A DNA stretch of 64,000 bases. Source: Sphingomonas sp. NFR04 (lineage in GTDB: Bacteria > Pseudomonadota > Alphaproteobacteria > Sphingomonadales > Sphingomonadaceae). The notes under the pieces are model-generated. The model searched no databases and was not told the origin of the DNA. It worked only from the letters and a program-made list of their open reading frames with translations. The translations under genes and the position numbers were made by a program. The DNA lies in NCBI RefSeq assembly GCF_900114095.1, contig NZ_FORV01000005.1, positions 1 to 64,000 on the forward strand, read 5' to 3'. Shown here one piece after another: positions 51,693-59,754 of this stretch (position 1 is the stretch's first letter; every line of letters starts with the position of its first letter).

Positions 51693-53246
51693 TCAGGCCG
51701 CCGCCGCCGCATCCGCGCTGCCTGCAGTGAGCACGCCGTGCACCCACAGGTCCATCTGGTCGGCGATCTTCTGGAGCAGGCCGGGGTGGAAATGGGTCAC
51801 GTCCGCCATCTCGTCATAGCTGTCGAGCAGGTCCGGTACTTCGAGGACGAAGATGCGGCCGGGATTCTCGCGTGCCACCTGCCGCCAGATCGCGTTGAAC
51901 AGCCGGCACCGCTCGGGCGAGTGGTTGAGGCCCAGGCGATATTTCTCGATCGGCGCGTCCTCGGGCGGCAGCACCACTAGCATGCGCAGATCGTTCTCGA
52001 TCAGGTGGACGCACAGCCGCAGCACGCACTTCTGGTAGACCCCGCGTTCCAGCAGGTGCCACTTGCCCGGCCAGCGATTGTCCAGATAGTCGACGGTGGC
52101 GCCGTAGACGAGGAAGGGCGGGAAGTGCTGCGCCTTGTAGCTGTCGTCGTCCATCATCCGCAGCGCGAAGAGGCGCGGGTTGTTGTCGAAGTCGATCGCC
52201 GGGCGATACTGGCTGTAATGCGCGATGCCGCCGGACTGGCAGTCGAACATGATGCGGATCCCCGCCTCGCCCGCCGGCTGGCCGCTGAGTTCGGCGCGGA
52301 TGGCGGCGCGTACCTCGGGCTCGTCGAAGCCGTGATCCTCGATCCAGTCGGGAGTCACGCGGCTGAACCGGCCGTCGAGCGCGCTGAAATCGGCATGCGG
52401 CCAGTTCACCCGGATCTTGCCCAGCGCATATTCCTCCAGCCCCATGTGCATCGCGCGGCACGAGAAGGTGAAATGTACCAGCTTCTGGTCGATCCGGTCG
52501 TACATCACGAAGCCGACCAGCCCGTAGCGGCCATATTTGTCCCAGGCGAAGATCGACCAGCTGTCGTGGCGGGTGACATTGATGATGTCCGCCTCGAGCT
52601 GGGCAGGATCGACGCGCGACTGGGTGTAGTTGAGCTGGTTGGCGCGGTTGATCAGTTCGGCGATGCGCGGCACGAACTCGAGGTTGTCCATGATGAACGG
52701 CGCGCAGGCGCAGAGGCCCGAGGCGCGCAGGAAGGCCTCGTTGGACTGGCCCGCCACCGCGCTGCGATCGCGCTTTTTGGCCTCCAAGATGCGGTACTCG
52801 GCGACGCGGCTGCGGGTACCGGTCTGGAGTGCGAGCAGGCCGGCGAGTTGGTCGTCGGCATCGGGCGCGGTAGCGTCCAGCGCCTGGATCTCTGGCATCG
52901 CATGGCGCACTTCGGCGAGATTGTGCGGGTTGTCGTCGATGAAGAGGACGTTGACCGCGCGCAGCTGCATGTCGGCGATGATGCCGCGGATCGCCTCGGC
53001 CTTGGGGGTGAAGGCAATGTGGGGAAAGACAAACTCGTCCCACAGCCCGAACGCCTCCAGCCGGGCCTTGGCCGCGTCGAAGTCGTTCTTCGAGCAGATC
53101 GAGGAGACCACGCCGCGCGCGTTGAAGGCGCGGACCATCTCGGCGCGCGGCTCGAACAGCGCCACCGCATCGCCGTCAGCCAGCGTGCCGCGCCAAAGCG
53201 TGTCGTCGAGGTCCCAGAGGATGAGCTTGATCGGGGCGTTCCACAT
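51693..53246 (-). CDS. FkbH-like HAD-IIIC protein with acyltransferase and SGNH-like regions
   Basis: A 517-aa multidomain protein. Residues 1-150 form an HAD domain: nucleophile D12 and acid D14 in ILWDLDDTLWRGTL, motif II SSICSKNDFD, and acidic motif LFIDDNPHNL at 101-110. Residues ~170-290 resemble the FkbH C-terminal acyltransferase part (LINRANQLNYTQSRV; YGLVGFVMYDRIDQKLVHF). Residues ~290-517 look SGNH-hydrolase-like and end with DVTHFHPGLLQKIAD, but a classical GDS serine is not visible. FkbH proteins load a glyceryl group from 1,3-bisphosphoglycerate onto an ACP. Here the gene lies between the ACP and the ceramide reductase gene, a place with no described function. Substrate and step are unknown. 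Confidence 0.8.
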   Translation of the reverse strand: MWNAPIKLILWDLDDTLWRGTLADGDAVALFEPRAEMVRAFNARGVVSSICSKNDFDAAKARLEAFGLWDEFVFPHIAFTPKAEAIRGIIADMQLRAVNVLFIDDNPHNLAEVRHAMPEIQALDATAPDADDQLAGLLALQTGTRSRVAEYRILEAKKRDRSAVAGQSNEAFLRASGLCACAPFIMDNLEFVPRIAELINRANQLNYTQSRVDPAQLEADIINVTRHDSWSIFAWDKYGRYGLVGFVMYDRIDQKLVHFTFSCRAMHMGLEEYALGKIRVNWPHADFSALDGRFSRVTPDWIEDHGFDEPEVRAAIRAELSGQPAGEAGIRIMFDCQSGGIAHYSQYRPAIDFDNNPRLFALRMMDDDSYKAQHFPPFLVYGATVDYLDNRWPGKWHLLERGVYQKCVLRLCVHLIENDLRMLVVLPPEDAPIEKYRLGLNHSPERCRLFNAIWRQVARENPGRIFVLEVPDLLDSYDEMADVTHFHPGLLQKIADQMDLWVHGVLTAGSADAAAAA

Positions 53247-53281
53247 GCCCCCTTTATAGAATGGTTAAGCGCCGCTTGGGC

Positions 53282-54187
53282 TCAGAGCAGGTCCTTGGCG
53301 CGATACCAGCGCGCGGTCTCGACCAGCCCCGTCTCCGTCTCCACCTGCGGCACCCACAGATTGGCGGGCGCCCGATGCGCCGGATCGGCCACCCAGTCGG
53401 GATGGCAGAAATAGGAGACGCGATCGGGGGTGAGCTTGGCGCGCTTGCCCCGCAGCGCCCGGTCGACATAGGCGCCCGCCATCAGCACCGCCTTGGGCAG
53501 CGACAATGCGAGCACCTTGCGTCCCACCGCGCGGCCGATCGCGCGGGCGAACTCGGGATGGGTCCAGCCCCCTGCCCGGCCGTCATCGGGATCGATCTCG
53601 CCGGGGAAGCGGTCCGCCGCGGCGAGCGCGAGCAGCAGGCGGCCGAGGTCGCTGACCTCGATCACCGAGATGCGGCCACCCGACGGCAGCAGCGCGAGGC
53701 CGAAGCGCGCGACGCGGAACAGCTCGAGCATCTCCAGGTCGCCGGGACCATAGATCGCCGGCGGACGGACGATGGTCCAGTCGAGCCCGGAGGCGCGGAC
53801 GAGCTTGTCGGCCTCGCCCTTGGACCAGCCATAGGCCGAAAGCTCGGGCTCGCGGCTGGCCAGCGAGGAGACATGGACGTAGCGGCGCACGCCTGCCTGC
53901 CTGGTCGCCGCGAGCATGTTGGCGGTGCCGGTGATGTTGCCGTGCGCGAAGCCGTCGCGGTCAGGCGCGTTGACCACCCCGGCGACATGGATCACCGCAT
54001 CCGCGCCGGTGCACAGCGCGGCCAGCGCTGCCGTGGCGTCGAGGTCGCCGCGAATCCAGGTGACGCCGTCGCGCGCCGGCTGGTCGCGGCGGGTGAGCGC
54101 ACGCACCTGATGCCCGGCCTCCAGCGCAAGCTCGATCAGCCGCGATCCGACGAATCCGGTGCCCCCGGTGACGGCGAACACGCTCAC
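53282..54187 (-). CDS. cerR: NAD(P)-dependent epimerase/dehydratase, probable ceramide reductase CerR
   Basis: A 301-aa extended short-chain dehydrogenase: VTGGTGFVGSRLIELALEAG (glycine-rich loop), VIHVAGVVNAPDRDGFAHGN, VHVSSLASREPELSAYGWSKGEADK with the Ser and YxxxK-like YGWSK active site, and VRPPAIYGPGD. Its place beside spt and acp matches the Caulobacter sphingolipid locus, where CerR reduces the 3-keto group of the ceramide or sphinganine intermediate. A GTG start at 54187 overlaps the proB stop in GTGA, coupling it to proline biosynthesis genes by position only. Assignment rests on family and context. Confidence 0.78.
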   Translation of the reverse strand: MSVFAVTGGTGFVGSRLIELALEAGHQVRALTRRDQPARDGVTWIRGDLDATAALAALCTGADAVIHVAGVVNAPDRDGFAHGNITGTANMLAATRQAGVRRYVHVSSLASREPELSAYGWSKGEADKLVRASGLDWTIVRPPAIYGPGDLEMLELFRVARFGLALLPSGGRISVIEVSDLGRLLLALAAADRFPGEIDPDDGRAGGWTHPEFARAIGRAVGRKVLALSLPKAVLMAGAYVDRALRGKRAKLTPDRVSYFCHPDWVADPAHRAPANLWVPQVETETGLVETARWYRAKDLL

Positions 54188-55329
54188 AGCAGCGCCATGT
54201 GGCTGCGGTGGACCAGCGCGGCACGCGGAGCATAGCCGAGGATCCCGACCAGCTCTTCGCTGCGCCGCCCGACGATGCGCGAGGCATCGACATGGCCATA
54301 TTCGGCCAGCCCGCGGGCCAGATGCTTTCCGTCCGGCCCGACCACCACCACGAGGTCCCCGCGCGCGAAGCGGCCCTCGACGCGAGTCGCCCCAGCCGAA
54401 AGCAGGCTGCGGCCTTCCTTGAGCGCCTGCGCTGCGCCCTCGTCGATATGGATCGCGCCCTTGGCGGTGAGCCCACCGCGCAGCCAGGCCTTGCGTGCCG
54501 CCGCGCCCTTCTGCCCCAGGAACAAGGTACCGCGCCGCGTCGTCGCCAGCCGGGTGAGCGGATGCTCCACCCGGCCATCCGCGATGGCGAGATGCGCGCC
54601 CGCGCTGGTCGCGATCCGCGCCGCCTCGATCTTGGAGACCATGCCGCCCGATCCCATGCCCGAAGCGGAGCCGCGATCGGCCATCGCCTCGATCCGCTCG
54701 TCGATCACGTCGACCAGCTCGATCAGCTGCGCATCGGCATTGGTGTTGGGATTGGCGGTGTAGAGCCCGTCGACGTCGGACAGCAGCACCACGCCCTCGG
54801 CATTGGCAGCGCTCGCCACCCGCGCGGCGAGCCGGTCATTGTCGCCGAAGCGGATTTCCTCGGTCGCGACCGAATCATTCTCGTTGATCACCGGCACCAC
54901 CCCCAGCCGCAGCAACCGGTCGAGCGTCGCCGAGACGTTGAGGTAGCGGCGGCGGTCCTCGAGATCGTCGAGCGTCACCAGTATCTGCGCGGCGGTCATG
55001 CCCTGGTCGTGGAGCAGCTCAGCCCAGATGCTCGACAGCGCGATCTGGCCGGTGGCAGCGGCGGCCTGCGCATCCTCCAGGCTCGCTCGGCCGCCCTTGG
55101 GCAGCTTGAGCCGGCGGGCGCCGAGCGCGATCGCGCCCGAGGAGACGATGACGAGCTGCTGCCCCTCGCGCGCCCGCGTGCCGAGATCGGCAGCCAGCGC
55201 CGCCAGCCAGTCGCGGCGGATCTGCCCCTCGCCATCGACGAGCAACGAGGAGCCCACCTTCACGACCAGCCGGCCGCAGGTCGAGGGGCTGAAGCCGATG
55301 GCGTCGGCATGGCGGGCGATCGCGGACAT
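54184..55329 (-). CDS. proB: Glutamate 5-kinase
   Basis: ProB phosphorylates glutamate for proline synthesis. The 381-aa protein has an amino acid kinase domain (CGRLVVKVGSSLLVDGEGQI, QLVIVSSGAIALGARRL, VPVINENDSVATEEIRFGDN, DRLAARVASAANAEGVVLLS) and a C-terminal PUA domain (GDLVVVVGPDGKHLARGLAE) as in E. coli. The start at MSAIARHAD is chosen; ATG 55359 is also in frame. proA is not adjacent. It follows the SUFU-like gene by 42 bases in the leftward gene train that includes obgE. Confidence 0.95.
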   Translation of the reverse strand: MSAIARHADAIGFSPSTCGRLVVKVGSSLLVDGEGQIRRDWLAALAADLGTRAREGQQLVIVSSGAIALGARRLKLPKGGRASLEDAQAAAATGQIALSSIWAELLHDQGMTAAQILVTLDDLEDRRRYLNVSATLDRLLRLGVVPVINENDSVATEEIRFGDNDRLAARVASAANAEGVVLLSDVDGLYTANPNTNADAQLIELVDVIDERIEAMADRGSASGMGSGGMVSKIEAARIATSAGAHLAIADGRVEHPLTRLATTRRGTLFLGQKGAAARKAWLRGGLTAKGAIHIDEGAAQALKEGRSLLSAGATRVEGRFARGDLVVVVGPDGKHLARGLAEYGHVDASRIVGRRSEELVGILGYAPRAALVHRSHMALL

Positions 55330-55371
55330 GGCCGCGCTCTTAGCGGTGCGGTTCGGCATCTGCCAAGCCGA

Positions 55372-56112
55372 TCAGACGATCGATTCGCGCTGGAGGTCGC
55401 TGCAATGGCCGACACCGGTCGCCTTCAGCCGCGCGATCACCGCGTCGCGCGTGTCGCTGTCGCCGGCGCGGATCTCGCCGAGCTCGGCGGCGGTGAGCAG
55501 CACCACGGGCACCGCGCGGACGGGCGAGAGCGGCATGTCCTCGATCCGCGTGTCGAAATCGGGCTCGGGCCCGCCGATCATCACGCCCAGCACGTCGTCG
55601 GCGGTGAGGAAATGCGCCGGCAGCCGCGCCGCGATCGCCGCCGAGCTGGAGACGTTGGTGAGTTCGAGCGGGATCGGGCCATGGCGTTCGAGCGGGCGGA
55701 GGATGCCCTGCTCCTCGGCGACGATCGCCGCCACCCGCCGCAGCACCTCGAGCATCCAGCCGTCACCCGCGACCTGCGCCGGCGCGCCCTCGCCCGGTCC
55801 TTCGACGAACAGCTCGATCTCGAAGCCGTTGGCGGTGGCACTCTCGTCGAACGGATCGGACAGCCCGTCGGTCGCCAGCAGGATCGCGCTGCCGCGGTGG
55901 ATCAGTCGGTACGCCTCGTGCCCGCCCGGCCAGAGCGAACCGGCCGGCGCGGAGGAGAGGATGCGATCGCTCGCCGGCCCCAGCGCCGACCAGAAAAGCC
56001 CGCGCGCTTCGGCCGAGCGTTCGGCAACGCTGGCGACTCGGTGTGGCTCAGGTCGGCTGACCGCCTGCACCTTCGCACCAAATAGCCCACGCAACCAGCC
56101 GAACGCACCCAT
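55372..56112 (-). CDS. Suppressor-of-fused (SUFU)-like protein
   Basis: The 246-aa product has features of the bacterial SUFU-like family: SAILLATDGLSDPFDESATA, NGFEIELFVEGPGEGA, and PVVLLTAAELGEI near the end. No signal peptide or membrane helix is visible apart from an amphipathic N-terminus (MGAFGWLRGLFGAK). Bacterial SUFU proteins are often immunity-like or of unknown function. It sits between obgE and proB in the same direction, breaking a common obgE-proB pairing. The family call is by pattern and moderately sure. Confidence 0.5.
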   Translation of the reverse strand: MGAFGWLRGLFGAKVQAVSRPEPHRVASVAERSAEARGLFWSALGPASDRILSSAPAGSLWPGGHEAYRLIHRGSAILLATDGLSDPFDESATANGFEIELFVEGPGEGAPAQVAGDGWMLEVLRRVAAIVAEEQGILRPLERHGPIPLELTNVSSSAAIAARLPAHFLTADDVLGVMIGGPEPDFDTRIEDMPLSPVRAVPVVLLTAAELGEIRAGDSDTRDAVIARLKATGVGHCSDLQRESIV

Positions 56113-56163
56113 CCGCGTCTCTCCCGAAAGGAATCAGACGGGCAGCGTTGAACTAGAAATGCG

Positions 56164-57219
56164 TCAGACCGGCGACCATTGAACGGCTTCTTCACCATCT
56201 TCGGCGGTTTCGTCAGCCGCCCGGTTCTCGTTCGGGCCGATGATTTCGAGCAACTGGTCGAGTACCCAGTCGACCCCGGTGCCGGCCGCGCCGGACAGCG
56301 GAATGACTTGCGCGCCGCTCGCCTCTTCGAGCTCGGCGGAGAGCGCCGCGATCAGTTCGTCGTCGAGCGTATCGATCTTGTTGAGCGCGATCACCGTCGG
56401 CTTGTCCGACAGCCCGGCGCCGTACGCTTCCAGTTCGTCGCGGACGATGCGGTAGCTGGTCGCCACGTCCTCGTCATTGGCGTCGATCAGGTGGAGCAGC
56501 ACGCGGCAGCGCTCGATATGGCCGAGGAAACGGTCGCCGATGCCGGCGCCGTCCGCCGCACCTTCGATCAGGCCGGGAATGTCGGCGATCACGAACTCGC
56601 GCTGCTTGTGGCGCACCACGCCCAGCTGGGGACGCGTGGTGGTGAAGGCATATTCGCCCACCTTGGCCTGCGCGTTGGTCACCGCGTTGATGAAGGTCGA
56701 CTTGCCGGCGTTGGGGAGGCCCACCAGCCCGGCATCGGCGAGCAGCTTGAGCCGCAGCCAGACCCAGGCTTCCTCGCTCGGCCAGCCGGTGCCGTGCTGG
56801 CGGGGCGCGCGGTTGGTCGAGGTCTTGTAGGTCGCATTGCCGCGGCCGCCGTCGCCGCCGCGCAGGAAGACGATGCGCTGGCCTTCCTTGGTGAGGTCGG
56901 CCAGCAGCGTGCGCTCGTCGTCGTCGGCGAGGATCTGGGTGCCGATCGGCACCTTGATCACCAGGTCGTCGCCGCCGGGGCCGGTGCGGTTCGAACCCGA
57001 ACCGCCGCTGCCGCGCGGCGCCCGGAAATGCTGGGTGTAGCGGAAGTCGATCAGCGTATTCAGGCCGGCAACGGCTTCAAAGATAATGTCGCCGCCCTTG
57101 CCGCCATTGCCGCCGTCTGGGCCGCCATATTCGATGAACTTTTCACGGCGGAAGCTCACGGCACCGGGTCCGCCGGCACCCGAGCGGACGAAAATCTTGG
57201 CTTGATCGAGGAAATGCAT
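56164..57219 (-). CDS. obgE: GTPase ObgE/CgtA
   Basis: An essential GTPase involved in 50S subunit maturation and stress control. The 351-aa product has the glycine-rich Obg fold (GGNGGKGGDIIFEAVAGLNT, GSGGSGSNRTGPGGDDLVIK, RGGDGGRGNATYKTSTNRAP), then G1 GLPNAGKSTFINAVT, G3 IADIPGLIEGAADGAGIGDR, G4 ALNKIDTL and G5 PLSGAAGTG. The C-terminus is short and acidic, without the OCT domain. MHFLDQAKIFV (57219) is the family start. It is divergent from lptF and leads the leftward gene train toward spt. Confidence 0.97.
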   Translation of the reverse strand: MHFLDQAKIFVRSGAGGPGAVSFRREKFIEYGGPDGGNGGKGGDIIFEAVAGLNTLIDFRYTQHFRAPRGSGGSGSNRTGPGGDDLVIKVPIGTQILADDDERTLLADLTKEGQRIVFLRGGDGGRGNATYKTSTNRAPRQHGTGWPSEEAWVWLRLKLLADAGLVGLPNAGKSTFINAVTNAQAKVGEYAFTTTRPQLGVVRHKQREFVIADIPGLIEGAADGAGIGDRFLGHIERCRVLLHLIDANDEDVATSYRIVRDELEAYGAGLSDKPTVIALNKIDTLDDELIAALSAELEEASGAQVIPLSGAAGTGVDWVLDQLLEIIGPNENRAADETAEDGEEAVQWSPV

Positions 57220-57410
57220 CGCGGGCCCATATACGTTCGGCGCAATTTCGTCACCCCCGGCAGCACCCTTGCCGGCAATGTGGCTAACGGCATGACACTT
57301 TCCGGGTGGCATCGGCGTTCAGCACGGCTATACGCGACCGGATCGTTTCCGCCCGTTTTCCGTTTCAGGGGCGCAAGGATCCCAGCTCTGAAGGACGTTC
57401 AGCGAACAGC

Positions 57411-58622
57411 ATGAATTCGATCGATCGCTACATGGCGCGGCTGATCGCGGTGCCGCTGATCTCCACCCTGATCATCTCCGCGATGCTGCTCGTGCTCGAT
57501 CGCATGTTGCGGCTGTTCGAGTTCGTCGCGACCGAGGGCGGTCCGGTGAGCGTGGTGTGGCGCATGCTCGCCAACCTGCTCCCGGAATATCTCGGCCTCG
57601 GCATCCCGATCGGGCTGATGCTCGGCGTGCTGCTCGCCTTCCGCCGCCTCGCGACTTCGTCCGAGCTCGACGTGCTGCGCGCCGTGGGCGTCAGCTACAC
57701 CCGCCTGCTGCGCGTGCCCTATATGTACGCGATCGTGCTGGCGGCGGTGAACTTCGCGATCGTCGGCTTCGTCCAGCCGACCTCGCGCTACAATTACGAG
57801 CAGCTCCGCTTCGAGCTGCGCTCGGGTGCGCTCGGCGCCTCGATCAAGGTCGGCGAGTTCACCAGCTTCGGCTCGAAGATGACGCTGCGGATCGAGTCGA
57901 GCCAGGACGAGGGCCGCGACCTGCGCGGCATCTTCGTCGAGATGACCAACAAGGACGGCACGCCGCTGGCGGTGACCGCGCAGAAGGGCCAGTTCCTTCG
58001 CTCGGACGATCCCGACACGATCATTTTCCGGCTGACCAACGGCACGCTCGTCCATTACGACAAGAGTTCGCCGGTGCCGCGGGTGCTGACCTTCACCACC
58101 CACAATCTGCCGATCCCGCTCCCCAAATATGAGCAGTTCCGCAAGCGCGGCGACAGCAATATCGAGCGCACGTTGCCCGAGCTGGCGGTGATCGGCCGCA
58201 ACCGCTCGGCGAACGAGATCGATCGCGAGACCAGCCGTTCGGCCTTCCACTATCGCATGGCGGAAGTTACGACGATGTTCCTGCTGCCGATGCTGGCGGT
58301 GGCGCTGGCGATCCCGCCCAAGCGCTCCACCTCGATGCTCGGCGTGTTCCTGTCGATCCTGATGATCGTTACCTATCACAAGGTGAACGAATATGCGCAG
58401 GGCGTGGGCAGCCTGGGGCTGATCGATCCGATCATCGCGCTATGGGTGCCGTTCTCGATCTTCGCGGGGCTTACCGTCTGGATGTACTATACCGTCGCCT
58501 ATGTGCCCGGCGGGCAGCCGATCGGCGCGCTGGAGCGCGTCTTCGCCAAGATCGGCAAGCTGATCGGCCGGCTGTTGCCCGGGGCCAAGCGACGGCGCCG
58601 CAAGGCGGAGGCGGCACGATGA
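57411..58622 (+). CDS. lptF: LPS-transport permease LptF-like
   Basis: A 403-aa inner-membrane protein of the LptF/LptG family with three helices before and three after a periplasmic beta-jellyroll. N-terminal MNSIDRYMARLIAVPLISTL, LPEYLGLGIPIGLMLGVLLA and the coupling-helix ELDVLRAVGVSYTRLLRVPY are typical of LptF. In LPS bacteria LptFG with LptB2 extracts LPS from the inner membrane. Sphingomonads lack LPS and have glycosphingolipids, so the cargo here is likely a glycosphingolipid (inference). It overlaps lptG in ATGA. The basic tail KRRRRKAEAAR is longer than usual. Confidence 0.92.
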   Translation: MNSIDRYMARLIAVPLISTLIISAMLLVLDRMLRLFEFVATEGGPVSVVWRMLANLLPEYLGLGIPIGLMLGVLLAFRRLATSSELDVLRAVGVSYTRLLRVPYMYAIVLAAVNFAIVGFVQPTSRYNYEQLRFELRSGALGASIKVGEFTSFGSKMTLRIESSQDEGRDLRGIFVEMTNKDGTPLAVTAQKGQFLRSDDPDTIIFRLTNGTLVHYDKSSPVPRVLTFTTHNLPIPLPKYEQFRKRGDSNIERTLPELAVIGRNRSANEIDRETSRSAFHYRMAEVTTMFLLPMLAVALAIPPKRSTSMLGVFLSILMIVTYHKVNEYAQGVGSLGLIDPIIALWVPFSIFAGLTVWMYYTVAYVPGGQPIGALERVFAKIGKLIGRLLPGAKRRRRKAEAAR

Positions 58623-59716
58623 GCCTGCGCGGCCTGTTCCCCTCGCCGACCGTCTCGCTCTACATGGCGAAGCTGTTCGTGTTCCGCACCTTCGCGTTGC
58701 TCGGCGCGCTGGTGCTGGTGCTGACCTCGCTCGACCTGCTGACCGAAAGCGCGGGCATCCTGGCCTATCCGGGCAACGGCAACGCGCAGATCCTGCACTA
58801 TGCCACGCTGCGGGTGCCGCAGATCATCTCGACCTTCCTGCCCTATTCGGTGCTGGGCGGCGCGATCTTCACGCTCGCCCAGCTCAACCAGAACAGCGAG
58901 ATCATCGCGCTCAAGTCGGGCGGGCTCTCGGCCCACCAGGTGCTGGCGCCGCTGATGCTCTCGGGCCTCGTCGTCGCCGGCCTGTCCTTCGCGTTCAACG
59001 ACCGCATCGTCAGCCGCGCCACCTCCACGCTGGAGCAGTGGAAGAAGGTGGAGTTCGCGCCGCTGCCGGTCGATCGCGGCGACCGCGCCAATGTGTGGGT
59101 GCAGGCGAACGGCAATCTGATCAACGTCCAGCAGATTAAGGGCAAGGGCGAAGCCGCCCATCTGTACGACATCACCGTCTACCAGCGGAACAAGGGCTCG
59201 CTCGTATCGATCCTCACCGCCAAGCACGGCGCGCGCGCGGGCGATGGCTGGCGGGTCGACAACGTCAAGCGCTTCGACGTGGCAAGCGCCACGCTGACTC
59301 CGGTCCCCGACACGATCATCGGGCAAGGTGTGCGGCCGGACCAGTTCACCCTCGCCCATGTCGATCCGAACTCCAGCTCGTTCGGCGAGCTCAGCGTTGC
59401 GATCGGCGAGTTGAAAGCCGCCGGCCGGCCGACCAAGGCGCTGGAAGGCTCGCTGTGGCACAAGCTGTCGGGGCCGCTTTCGGCCTTCCTGATGCCGCTG
59501 CTCGGCGCCGTTTCGGCGTTCGGTCTGGCGCGCTCGGGCAAGCTGTTCGTCCGCGTGGTGATCGGCATGGCGCTGGGCTTCCTCTATTTCGTCGCGGACA
59601 ATTTCGCGCTGGCGATGGGCAATCTGGGCGCCTACCCGCCCTTCCTCGCCGCTTGGGCGCCGTTCCTGCTGTTCCTGATGATCGGCGAAGCGGTGCTGCT
59701 GCGGACCGAGGAATAG
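58619..59716 (+). CDS. lptG: LPS-transport permease LptG-like
   Basis: The 365-aa partner of LptF. N-terminal FPSPTVSLYMAKLFVFRTFA, the coupling segment AQLNQNSEIIALKSGGLSAH, a periplasmic beta domain, and C-terminal helices GPLSAFLMPLLGAVSAFGLA and IGMALGFLYFVADNFALAMG are as expected. It forms with LptF and LptB the ABC exporter of the bridge pathway; LptB is not in the window. Its cargo in this organism is presumed to be glycosphingolipid. The gene is followed by an unrelated secreted protein 38 bases on. Confidence 0.92.
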   Translation: MSLRGLFPSPTVSLYMAKLFVFRTFALLGALVLVLTSLDLLTESAGILAYPGNGNAQILHYATLRVPQIISTFLPYSVLGGAIFTLAQLNQNSEIIALKSGGLSAHQVLAPLMLSGLVVAGLSFAFNDRIVSRATSTLEQWKKVEFAPLPVDRGDRANVWVQANGNLINVQQIKGKGEAAHLYDITVYQRNKGSLVSILTAKHGARAGDGWRVDNVKRFDVASATLTPVPDTIIGQGVRPDQFTLAHVDPNSSSFGELSVAIGELKAAGRPTKALEGSLWHKLSGPLSAFLMPLLGAVSAFGLARSGKLFVRVVIGMALGFLYFVADNFALAMGNLGAYPPFLAAWAPFLLFLMIGEAVLLRTEE

Positions 59717-59754
59717 GCTATGCAGGCGGCAACCACCGCCTGAGGCCTTTCGCA

